NCBI RefSeq assembly: GCF_003576645.1
Contig: NC_044923.1
Span: 6,056,983 to 6,120,982, forward strand
DNA from: Ipomoea triloba
Taxonomy: Eukaryota; Streptophyta; Magnoliopsida; Solanales; Convolvulaceae
Direction: 5' to 3'
DNA length: 64,000 nt
This document shows positions 12,109-21,919 of this stretch, one piece after another. Every line of letters starts with the position of its first letter. Positions within the stretch are counted from its first letter, which is position 1. Under the pieces are notes generated by a model that searched no databases, had not been told where the DNA came from, and saw only the letters and a program-made list of their open reading frames with translations. The position numbers and the translations under genes are program-made.

Positions 12109-13659
12109 TCTACTATACTAATAAGAGCCAAAGAGAGTTAGGCCTAAAATGGGTAGAAAAAATGGCGGTCAAATTATTTAATCAAATGGATGGTTCAGAT
12201 GAATTATTTAATCAAATAGATGGTTAAGATAATTCAGATTAATATTATTAATAGAGATTACCTAATTTAACCTTACTTTTATGATTATCCGTTAAGTTTT
12301 CCGTTAAATATTCTCTTCTCCGTTAACATTCCGTTAACTTTTAACTTACCCATTAATTTTTATAAGAAAGGTCTTAGGTTCGAACCTCATCTCAATCAAA
12401 TTTGACATAATTAAGTTTCTCACTCTATTTTACTCTAATTAAATTAAATAAATTAGTAGCTACAACAAAAAATGATACATATGTATTTCTTTAATTTATA
12501 ATTATGTGTCTACAATACCTTTATTTGAAAAAATTATTCATTATCAAAAAATTAAATTAAATAAGAGAAATAATTTCATTAGTTATATTGTCTTTATTTT
12601 TTCTCATGCAAAGATTCTTTACATTTAAATTTATCAATTGATATTCATTACATTGTCCATTATCTTATTTTTACAATATCTTGTAATTAAATATCAAAGT
12701 TATAGTACAAAATAATGTTATATATTTATTTACCAAGTATTTTATTAATACTATGAAAAAAAAATTTTAAAATAATTTGAAGCTAATTATATTACTACTT
12801 GGGGATTGGTTGACAAAGAGAGTACTGAAATAATAACCCAACGAATTGAAGCGGAATCATTGTATTTTACTCTTATTGAATTAAATAAATTAGTAGTTAC
12901 AACAAAAAATGATACATATGTATTTATTTAATACCATGAAAGAAATAAAAAGGAATAGTTTGAAACCAATCATATTAACTACTTAGGGGATTTGTTGACA
13001 ATGAAAGTACTCAAATAACCCATTACCTAGCAAATTGAAGCGAGAAACTACCTTTTAATATCTTTGGAATACATAATATTTTAAAATTTTTATTAACTTA
13101 TTTAATCTGTTTTCTTAAATTAGGGATTTCTTTATCCACAATAACTACTCATTCAACAATAATGGTTGAACCAAATGAACCCCAAGCAAAACACCTAAAG
13201 AAAAGTCCATAGCTTCTATATCATAATCTCATTGCATAACGTTGTCATTTATGCTACCAACAATAACCGAATTGCAAATAACACACTACCAACAAAAAGG
13301 AAGAGAACAAATAGTAAAGATGAAGACAATGACAATGTTACTCAAAAGAGAATTAAGAACACTTAGAAAAATTCAAATGAAAAGTAGTATTTATTTAAAC
13401 TATCATTTTTAGACCAAATATTTAGACTATCGATTTTACAAGGTTGCAAACATTTATTTTAGTAATAATTATAATAAATTTTCTATATTATCTTGGATTC
13501 ATATACTTTGAGTTAGATATTTAAATAAAAAATTGTCGACATTCAATTACCCATGTACAAACTTCTCCTATATAATCTTACATTGATATACTTTCAAATA
13601 TTTATTTAAATATAAACATTGGGCATTAACCCATTCGCACAATGCGCGTATAAAACTAG
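12109..13659 (+). mobile_element. Non-autonomous Helitron
   Basis: The 5' end TCTACTATACTAATAAGAG has the TC start and the extended motif common in plant Helitrons. The 3' end has a small hairpin (CGCA-CAA-TGCG) followed about 11 bases later by CTAG. The flanks are A on the left (12108) and T on the right (13660), the A^T target expected of Helitrons, which make no target duplication. No Rep/helicase coding sequence is present, so it is non-autonomous. Confidence 0.65.
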
Positions 13660-13879
13660 TAATAGATGATAAAGTAGAAAAAAAAACTAAAATAAAAATA
13701 ACCTATAATATTCGTTATAAACCTAACTTTGATTGAAACTTATTATATTTTTAGATATATAGTAGAAGTAGATATATATTGGGATTCAAAAATTACTAAT
13801 CCAGTAAATATCCAATCTGTTATCGTCTCTTGTTAGGTTCATGCCATGTACCCACGTAGCTTCTACACTAGAAAACGAA

Positions 13880-14535
13880 GGGAAAATGTGCAAATAAACC
13901 ATCGAACTATTTAGGAATTAGCAATTAAGCCATTGAAATTGAATAAGCTCCAAATAAGCCACTGAACTCATAAAAACAAAGCAATTAAACCACTAAATCA
14001 GAAAAAAATAACAATTAACATTTTTAACAAGTCATTTGCCTATTCCGATCACCGGCGGCAACTTTTTCGGCGAGGACGACCATTTCTGGTCGCCCTCGCC
14101 GGAGAAGGCAACCTCTTTCTCGTCGCCTTCCCCAAGGAGAAGGTGACCAGTTTTGGTCACCTTCTCCGGGAGAAAGCGACCATTTTTGGTCACCTTCCCT
14201 AAGGGAAAGGTGACAATTTTTTTTCGCCTAGATCTAGTCGCCTTCCCCAAGGAGAAGGTGACCAGGGGGAAGGCGACCTTACCGCCGGAGATGGCAACCG
14301 GTGACGTCTCCGTCGTCACTGATCGTCGAAAGTTTTGACCGGTCGCCAAAAAAATCACCGTCTGTGGTCGGAATAGGCAAATGACTTGTTAAAAATGTTA
14401 ATTGTTATTTTTTCTGAATTAGTGACTTAATTCCTTTGTTTTTATGAGTACAATGACTTATTTGGAGCTTATTCGAGTTCCATAGCTTAATTTTTAATTC
14501 TCAAATAGTTCGGTGGTTTATTTGCACCCTTTCCC
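13880..14535. mobile_element. Long-TIR foldback/MULE-like element
   Basis: The left end GGGAAAATGTGCAAATAAAC and the reverse complement of the right end GGGAAAGGGTGCAAATAAAC begin inverted repeats of about 165 bases. Between them is a GC-rich core (about 14035-14345) made of repeated, partly palindromic AAGGAGAAGGTGACC-type motifs, open in both strands for about 100 codons but low in complexity. No clear 9-bp target duplication remains here, unlike its relatives at 20210, 39201 and 55544. Its right end lies about 270 bases before the TAF8 start codon. Confidence 0.65.
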
Positions 14536-14800
14536 AAAAAAAGTAGTAGTAGTAAATAGTAATCATGAAAAATAAAATAGTAAAATTGACTTTGTGAGTA
14601 ATTATAATTATAATATAATAATGGAAGAAATTATTTAAACTAATTATAGTAATTACTAATTTCATTTTCCTACCATATATATTTAGAGACATTCTAGGGT
14701 TATAATTCCCGATGAACAAAACTTCTCTTCTTCCCACACACACGTTCAATCTCCTTCATCGTCACTCTTCTTTCGGTACTACAATACAATCTCCTTCGCC

Positions 14801-15682
14801 ATGAAATCGCGCGATCACTCCTCCGCGGAGGCTCCGCCGCAATCGGATTACGCCTCCGCACTAACCCGAGTAGCGGTGGCGCAGATCTGCGGAACAGTGG
14901 GGTACGGAGCGGCGGAAGCCTCGGCGCTCGCGGTTCTAACCGACGTCGCCGGCCTATACCTGAGAGCGATCGCTAAATCCGCGGTCTCGTCCGCGAACTC
15001 CGGCGGCCGTACGGAGGCGAACCTCGTAGACGTGATTGCGTCGCTGGAGGAGCTGAACTCTGTGCAGGGGTTCGAGGGCGCGTCGAGGCCGACGAGCAAC
15101 GCATTGAGCTCGTCGCTGATAACGGAGCTGGAGAGATTCGTGAATTTCACTGAGGAGACGCCGTTCGCGAAGGCTCTGCCGAGGAATTCGTTTTTCAGGA
15201 AGAAAGTGAAATTGCCGAAGCGCGGATTGGATCAGTATAAGGAGGGGAGGTTTAGGCACGTGCCGAAGTGGTTGCCGTCTATGCCGGAGATTGAGAAAGA
15301 GGAAAAGGAGGAGGAGGCGAAATGGGGGTTTGGTAACGGAATGAAAGAGGAAAGGGAGTCGGAATTGGATAGTGAAGGGAGAAATAAGTCAAATAAGAGA
15401 GTGGAAAGAGAAGGGAAGGGGAAGGGGAAGAACTTGCCTGTGAAGAGAATCAGAGTAAAATTCAAGCTGTTGCAGAAGAAAGGGAGGAATGAGGGGATTG
15501 AACAGAGTAGTACAGGAGTGTGTAGAGGTGGGATTGGGAAGAGGGTTTCATGTGAGAATCATGGAGATGATGGAAAGAAAGAGAAGAATAAGAAGAGGAA
15601 GAGTTCAAAGATGGCAAAATCTATGATCATCCCAAACAATCTCAGATTAAGTCGGCCTTCTGATAGTATGATTCTGTCATGA
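14801..15682 (+). CDS. TAF8: TFIID subunit 8-like protein (TAF8)
   Basis: Encodes 293 aa in one exon. Residues about 16-97 form the bromodomain-associated histone fold seen in TAF8 (YASALTRVAVAQICGTVGYG, then two more helices ending in LEELN). Residues about 112-165 match the TAF8 C-terminal segment (F..ETPFAKALP, then GRFRHVPKWLPSMPE), which in TAF8 contacts TAF10 and the rest of TFIID. The remainder is charged and low in complexity (Lys/Glu/Arg-rich), likely disordered and nuclear. As a TFIID subunit it would act in RNA polymerase II promoter recognition. The ATG at 14801 is the first in a pyrimidine-rich leader, and the histone fold begins soon after it. The protein is somewhat shorter than the roughly 350 aa I recall for Arabidopsis TAF8. 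It is tail-to-tail with the VAMP gene. A TAF8-like paralogue rather than the main TAF8 is possible. Confidence 0.88.
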   Translation: MKSRDHSSAEAPPQSDYASALTRVAVAQICGTVGYGAAEASALAVLTDVAGLYLRAIAKSAVSSANSGGRTEANLVDVIASLEELNSVQGFEGASRPTSNALSSSLITELERFVNFTEETPFAKALPRNSFFRKKVKLPKRGLDQYKEGRFRHVPKWLPSMPEIEKEEKEEEAKWGFGNGMKEERESELDSEGRNKSNKRVEREGKGKGKNLPVKRIRVKFKLLQKKGRNEGIEQSSTGVCRGGIGKRVSCENHGDDGKKEKNKKRKSSKMAKSMIIPNNLRLSRPSDSMILS

Positions 15683-16535
15683 CAATGAAAGATGTTTGGA
15701 GAATAAAGAAACCTTGCAGAAACCAAACTTTATAGCCAGCCATGTTATATGTGAGTATGAGTAAGGCATGTTCACTTGGTAAAAGTGATGAAATTTGCTC
15801 AGTTGCTCTTATTAGAAGTGTACTAATCATACAATATTGTTTTATAGGAATCAAACCCATTGCATTACCTGCAGAATGAATTATTCTGAGTGTTGGCAAT
15901 GGGAAAGCAAGAAATTTCTGGCTCTACTTTCCCCACCTTGGCATAAAAAATCCATCTTTAAATTACATCCAGTTGGATAAGTTGGGATTTAGCTCTGTTT
16001 TGTTTGGGTGGAAATCCAACAAGTTTTTACACCCTTAGAAGTAAGTAATTTGGTAGCAGGGAACTAACAATGTAGCCTTTGTTCAAGTTAGTGTAAAGCA
16101 TCTGACTTAGGCTATATTTGGTAAAACTTATTTTAGAGTTTATAACTTATTTCAAGCAATAAATTAGATATAAGCTTTGTTTGGTAAAACATGAAGAGCT
16201 TCAAATAATAACGTTTTAAAATAAACTAGTATGTACTAGCTTTTAAGCTATGTATACCAAGCAGAGTCTTAATCTGAGCTAAATATGTTCTAATGCATTA
16301 CAGCTTACAGGCCACTGAGATAGAATGCAAGTAGGAAGACCAAAGTTAAAAATGAATGTAGCAATATAGACTGAAATGAAAGGGTAACACTTCTAAGAAG
16401 ATGGTGGCAATTTGTTAATAAGGCAGGTGTGTATCCTTTACTACATATTTGATTTCAAGAGGCATGGAAAAAGAAAAAAATTGCAAGCCATAATAATGGA
16501 GTGTCCTCTACAAAATATATCATAGCAGAACAAGC
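15683..16535. other. Intergenic region between convergent genes
   Basis: It holds the 3' flanks of the TAF8-like gene (+) and the VAMP gene (-). At about 16110-16275 there is a probable short MITE: GGCTATATTTGGTAAAAC at the left and a weak inverted match (CTATGTATACCAAGCAGAG) at the right. No other gene was recognised. Confidence 0.4.
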
Positions 16536-17367
16536 TCACTTTCCACAGTTGAACCCATGGCAAACAGATAGGACTATGATGAGGATCAGGGCTATTATAA
16601 TTCCCAACACTATCAGCTTGATCTTCATGTTCTGCAGCCACATTTTCCGACGGATCTTCGTGCCAGTGCTCCTGAAGTCCTGTGCCTGTTTCAAACCAAA
16701 AGTTACTAAAAATTAAAACCAGCGAACTAATGCAGATAATTGATAAAGTGGCAAAGCAAGAACCTTTAGTATTGATGTTAAATGCAAAAACAAAAAGAAT
16801 ATGGTGTCACTGAGTAGCGTTATGAGGCTAGAGAACTGCAGCTAGAATTTAGCAAAGTGTGAGGGGTAATGAAGGTCCAAGTACTCATTTTTAGTATCTG
16901 AATCCAGTTTGTTAGCATATCACTGTCATGGTTCATTGGGCAGCTACTGTTACCTAATGTTTAATTTAAAAATATTTGTTTGCTTTTCTCATTTTTTGGG
17001 GGTGTGGGGTTTGGATTCTCATCCCATTTACAGCTTATTTTGCTCAGCTGTACAAGTAGGGCTAAACACCAAAGAGAAACAAAAGAACGGGTTTTAAGGC
17101 TAAATAATAAGAAAAAAACATCTTTTTCTTGATTATCAAATTGGGTAAATACTGACTTAGTAGTCAGTACTCAATGCTGGCATATCACTTTGCTAAGTTC
17201 AAAGTTTCTCTGGACAAAGTTTATGCATTTGCAATCATTCTGCAAATAAATTTAGGAGGTACGAAACACAGATGAAAGAAATGTTCCAAGGAGTTATATG
17301 CAACATTCAATTTGTTGAATAATACAAGGATAACAAAGTACATGCACAAAAGCAAACCAATAGAGGA

Positions 17368-17402
<35 letters not shown>

Positions 17403-19939
17403 AGGAGAGAAACCTGTTGGTGAAGATTCTCTGTCTTATCCACAAGAAGCTCAATCTTTTCACCACGGTCAAGAACCTATTAGGTAACATAGATAACAAG
17501 GTATATCAGCTCTCATGAACCTCATTGAATGTCTGGAAGAAAAAGGATAGTAGAAAATTTTATTAATAAAAGAGCCATCCTTGCTTATATGGCATCTTAT
17601 ATACAGGTTATTTGGTGCTCCCACACTGCCGTGACATTGAGAGGATAGAAACTTCAGAAAAAGAAACTGATAGAGAATACACTGAGGTCAGATAGCACTA
17701 ACTTCATTTTCAATTTTATTTTTGAGTAATTCTACATGTATTCCCATTTTCTACTTCCTATGATGTGGCATGCTTTGATTGCTTAATATAATAGGGGGGT
17801 CAAGTATTTCATAGCATGTGAATACAGACGTAAAGTTAGACTAATTAAATATAGATAAGGGTCAAACAAGTCATTCAACTATTGTTGAAACAACAATTAG
17901 GTCATCAAACTTTAAAAAGCTTCAATTAAACCCCTAAGCTCGGGAAAAAAATGTGCAATTGATGAATTGAACCATTTTTAACACTAATTAACAGGTTGAC
18001 TGTATAAAACTGATAATGTGGCCAATTTTTTGCTTAAGTGTCATTACACATGGTATCTATTGTCCAATTTAATAATAATATAATAATAATAACAAGAACA
18101 ATAAAAAATTTTGCCTCTCCATCTTTTTTTTTTCTGAAGTTCTTGGCTGCCATAGCAGCACTGCTTGAAGGTTTCGTCATGGCAGCACTACATTTTTAAC
18201 CTTCCAAAAGAGCGACACAGACTGTGTCACACAGTGTCAACTTTGCCTTCTGGATCTGGAAGAAGGCAGCCCCACCCTCTCTGCCTTCTTCCAGATCTGG
18301 AAGAAAGAGAAGGCAATGCTGTGTTGCCACCTTCTTGCAGAAGAGCAGCATCACCTTCTCCCAGATTTGGAAGAAGGTGATAGTGAGGTGGCAGCTATGG
18401 TTGCTTGTTATCCAAATAAGTAGTCTAATCTTTTTTCTCAATGAAAAAAAAGGCTAAAAAATTAAATATTAATTATCATGCCAAATAAGCAATATTAGTA
18501 TGATGTGGTTAAAGATGTGGCATTTAACCGAGAGTACTGGCAAAAAAGGTAAAAAGGGGTTAATTGAATGATTTTTCGGAATTCAAGTATATAATTGGAG
18601 ATTTTTTAAGTTGAAGTGCTTAATTGTTGTTTCAACAATAGTTGAAGAGCTTATTTGACCCTTTTTCCTAATTAATATTTCATTCAAATATAAATCAGTA
18701 CCAAACTCCAATTATATGTATACATTAAACTTCATTTGAAGGGGCTGAGGGATTAAATTGGTCAGGGTTAGCCTCTTGAGAGTGTTTAATATTCTTTATT
18801 TACTTGTACAATGTATACTGTAGCATGTTTTTTTCATGGAACCAAACCCAGCAACAGATTAAGAATAGAAAAAGATAACCAAAACTTGGCTATAAGCAAC
18901 CAAATTAGCAACATTCTCGTACCTTCTCAATATTGTCCATCATGACACCTTTGACTTCTGAAACCTGGGCTTTCACCTTAGCAAGTTTGCTTATCTCCTC
19001 AGGATGGTCAGCACAATATTGCATGTGATCCCTCAACTTTGGCCTGTAAAAAAGAAAAGGAAAAAAAAAAGGTTTCTTCAGTAAATTGGGAAATAGAAAA
19101 ACCAGTCACAAACTGCTATGGACTATATAATAGCAACAATCAAAATAAAATACCCAAACTCTTTGGTAAGGCTATTAGCAGGGGCAGTTGCAGCCTTTCC
19201 ACCTCCATATTTAGATACAAAGTCATCCTTAATGCGCTCCAAAAAAGCCATAGGAACCTGCCTTCCAGTTGATTCCTCAGCAACAACACAATAAGCTGCA
19301 AAACCACACATCATTAAACCTACAAGCTTCCAGTGATCAATAGCCAAAGAAAAACGGTCCAATTAAACAGAATGGACATCCTTCTTCAAACACCATTGCG
19401 TTTTATGCTAAACAAACACACAGTTAAAGCGAATAAAATCAAAATCTAAGAAAGGTAATTCAGCATCAACTAACAACAATCACATCGACCGGGATTCATT
19501 CACCTACTCCACATCTCGCATATGTAGCATCCACATCACACAATTCGGTTACCTACAACCTCAAATCTGGGCACTTCGAGTGAAATAATTCGTCGGATTA
19601 AATTCAAACAGCTCGATCCCGAGCACTAGTAACTCAAATCTTCCATTTTCCTTTTTCATTTCCTCTAATTTAGCACTGGAGTTCTCGAAGATCCGAAACG
19701 ATAATCAATTTTTTTTTAAAAAAAAAATCTATAAAAGAGGGCTTACTGAATCCGTTGTCGACGAGGTAGTTGAAAGTGTGGCCATCGCAGTTGTAGGTGA
19801 ACTTGTTGTTAGAGGACGGAAGCTTCTGCAAGCACTGGTAGGCTATGGAGTTGAAGTTCCCATTGAAGTCGGTATGCTCAGCCAACACCGCGTTCCCGCG
19901 CGCCACGAAAGCATAGATCAGTGCCTTCTGTTGCCCCAT
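16536..19939 (-). CDS. VAMP72: VAMP72-family longin R-SNARE
   Basis: Five exons, all with GT/AG borders: 19939-19747, 19295-19154, 19043-18923, 17476-17414 and 16685-16536; 669 nt including the stop, 222 aa. The N-terminal longin domain ([15 protein letters not shown]... [20 protein letters not shown]) spans residues 1 to about 120. The SNARE motif follows (about 125-190), with the central arginine in [20 protein letters not shown]-terminal anchor ([20 protein letters not shown]) ends in a short lumenal tail, HGFNCGK. Length and exon pattern match plant VAMP721/722/726-type proteins. It lacks the acidic longin insertion of VAMP727. The family drives fusion of secretory vesicles with the plasma membrane and cell plate. 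Intron 3 (18922-17477) is 1.4 kb because a long-TIR element inserted there. The exact family member (721, 722, 724 or 726) cannot be assigned by eye. Confidence 0.93.
17374..17403. repeat. (AG)n microsatellite in VAMP intron
   Basis: About 14 AG units lie just beyond the splice donor of exon 4, on the intron side in minus-strand sense. They begin about 10 bases from the exon border at 17414. Confidence 0.9.
17851..18668. mobile_element. Long-TIR MULE-like element in VAMP intron 3
   Basis: Inverted arms of about 150 bases: the left begins ATAGATAAGGGTCAAAC, and the reverse complement of the right begins GGAAAAAGGGTCAAAT. The flanking nonamers TAATTAAAT (17842-17850) and TAATTAATA (18669-18677) agree at 7 of 9 positions, fitting a decayed 9-bp target duplication. 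The GC-rich core at about 18230-18400 has a repeated TTCCAGATCTGGAAGAAGG motif in both orientations. It is the same architecture as the elements at 13880, 20210 and 39201, and it explains most of the intron's length. Confidence 0.65.
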
Positions 19940-20209
19940 TTCCGATCGATACCTCTCGGTAGCGATTTACCAATCGGCTTTCTTCGCTTCAGAAAGTTCA
20001 ATCGAAGACGAGGGAACAGTGTCCAAAGAGACCCCTTTCTCTCTCTACAATCTACCACCTTTACCCTTTTCTAGAGAGAGAAAGACGCGGAGCAGATAGA
20101 ACCATATGAAAATGAAACAAAAAAATGTTTTAAAAATAAAAATTAAAAAAAAAAAAGGGGTCACAGTGACACAGGCTCCAGTTTGAATTTTTCTTGTTCT
20201 TTTCTTTTC

Positions 20210-20575
20210 GGAAAAAGTGTCAAATAGGCGACTGAACTTATCGTTTTTGTGCAATTGGGCCATTGAACTTAAAAAGTGTGCAATTCAACCATCAAACAAG
20301 CAAAATTTGTGCAATTGGACCATTTTTACAAAATTTTTAATTCAATTTGAGTTAAAAACATTTCAATATTAACTCCCAACTAGTATGGTAGAAGAAAATG
20401 CCACTCTTAATACATATATGTTAGTAATATAATTTGATTTTATCTGAAATTTTTTGTAAAAATGGTCCGATTGCACAAATTTTGTTTGTTTAATGGTTGA
20501 ATTGCACACTTTTTAAGTTCAATGGCCTAATTGCACAAAAGTGATAAGTTCAGTGACCTATTTGACACTTTTTCC
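20210..20575. mobile_element. MULE-type MITE with perfect 9-bp target duplication
   Basis: The ends are GGAAAAAGTGTCAAAT and its reverse complement. The inverted arms run about 130 bases each, so the 366-bp element is almost a full palindrome. It is flanked by TTTCTTTTC at 20201-20209 and again at 20576-20584, a perfect 9-bp duplication, the size Mutator-like transposases produce. No coding capacity. It lies about 270 bases upstream of the VAMP start codon, in its promoter region. Confidence 0.82.
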
Positions 20576-20697
20576 TTTCTTTTCCTTTCATTTCTTTTCT
20601 TTTGCATTCTTGCTTTTTGATACGATGATGATATGATATGTTTTTCATGAAAAACAAAAAAAATCAAACATAATTATTTAACCTCATTTTGATTAGA

Positions 20698-21283
20698 TGT
20701 GTTTGAAAACCGGAAAAATAATTTGCGATTTCCATTGTTTGAGAAGGCATGGAAAATATGTCAACGGAAAACAACTTCCATTGACAAGTTATTTTCCAGC
20801 TTTTCAAATGTCTTTTTGGAAATCAGGAAAATGACTCTGAAAAATAAGTCATTTTTTAGAAAATAGTTTCATTTTTTGTATTTGGTTGCATTCTGGAAAA
20901 ATGTTTTGGTGTGTTTAGTTCATTTTTTGGAAAATGAGTAGAGTAGTATAATTAAATATTTTAATTGTTTTATTTAGAATACAAAAATATTTATAATGAT
21001 ATTAAAAATAATATTATTTATTAAATTTTTTTTAAAAAAACTCTGGTTTTTGGCAAAAATCCAACCTATTTTGGCGAAGGTTGTGCCTGGTTATGATTGT
21101 TGGAAGATTTGTGGAAAATTACATTCGCCAAATTTTGACGGATGTCATTTTTCTCGAAAACATCCTCGTTTTTTCAAGTCAACGAAAAATGATTTCTGTT
21201 GATTTTATTTTTTCGACACATTCAAACACTGAAAATCCGAAAAATGATTTTCAGACATCATTTTTCGAGTTTCCAAACACACC
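20698..21283. mobile_element. Foldback element, class uncertain
   Basis: The left end GTGTTTGAAAACCGGAAAAA and the reverse complement of the right end GTGTGTTTGGAAACTCGAAA are inverted and imperfect. The interior repeats GGAAAA-type motifs in both orientations. It may be an hAT-like MITE, but no convincing 8-bp duplication is visible. Confidence 0.4.
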
Positions 21284-21397
21284 ATTAATTAATCAACTTG
21301 GATTTAACTTTTAAAGTAAACAAATTAAACGAGTCTTACAAATCAAATCAATTTATAATATAATTTAACAAATTTTGCAATTCAACTCAATTCATCT

Positions 21398-21850
21398 TGA
21401 TAGGGATAAAATCCGGTCTCCGTATCCCGATCTCTCTCTGAATAAGGACTCAGCCAGGCCCTTAGATTCTATTCCCGGTCTGCCGAGCCTTGTACAATAC
21501 ACTCCGGGCCGCCGCGGCAACCCGGGCGGGATTCGAAGTGGGGGTCTCATATCCACCTATCGTAAGCGCATTGGACCGATAGCGTGACCGGTGCATGTCC
21601 GCCGCGTGTCCTGCATGCAGCCCGACCGGAGTAGGCCTGGCCATATCCGCTATAAAAGGCGCATTTAATGTAGAGAAGGGACTTTTGGCTTTTTCCTCTT
21701 GAACAGCAGCTAAAGAGACCGGGAGCCGCTGACCCACTGTCACGGAGCTCGGTCACACCTAGAGTATTCTTTCCTATACTCTACCATATATTAATACGAA
21801 TATTCTCTTCCGTATTAGACCGTATCATTTTTCTGTATTAGACCGTATCA
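21398..21850 (+). repeat. 5' LTR (453 bp)
   Basis: Begins TGATAGGGATAAAATCC and ends GACCGTATCA, with the TG...CA borders of LTRs. It matches 36137-36589 over its full length with about 7 substitutions and no length change. A TATA box (TATAAAAG) lies at 21651-21658. Confidence 0.95.
21651..21658 (+). promoter_or_regulatory. TATA box of the 5' LTR promoter
   Basis: TATAAAAG in a GC-rich context (CCGCTATAAAAGGCGC), 253 bases into the LTR and about 190 bases before its end, is suited to starting the genomic transcript. The same box is kept in the 3' LTR at 36390-36397. Confidence 0.7.
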
Positions 21851-21853
21851 TTT

Positions 21854-21873
21854 TGGCGCCGTCCATGGGGACC
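21854..21873 (+). other. Primer binding site (tRNA-Asp-like)
   Basis: TGGCGCCGTCCATGGGGACC begins three bases after the 5' LTR. Plant Tat and Athila elements commonly use TGGCGCCGTTGCCGGGGA, complementary to the 3' end of tRNA-Asp. Here the first nine bases match and the rest only partly. Confidence 0.7.
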
Positions 21874-21919
21874 GAAGTAACAAGCCGAGTCCTGTTCTAC
21901 CTAACTTCAATCTCCAAGC

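Noticed and set aside
14032..14358. 108-codon minus-strand frame and a plus-strand partner in the GC-rich block
   Set aside because: Both frames arise from repeated palindromic motifs in the core of a long-TIR element and lack any known domain.
14848..15259. Minus-strand frames of about 100 codons across the TAF8-like gene
   Set aside because: Antisense shadows of a clear histone-fold coding sequence in GC-rich DNA.
18165..18457. Overlapping frames in the VAMP intron
   Set aside because: Fall in the GC-rich palindromic core of the MULE-like element; repetitive and different on each strand.
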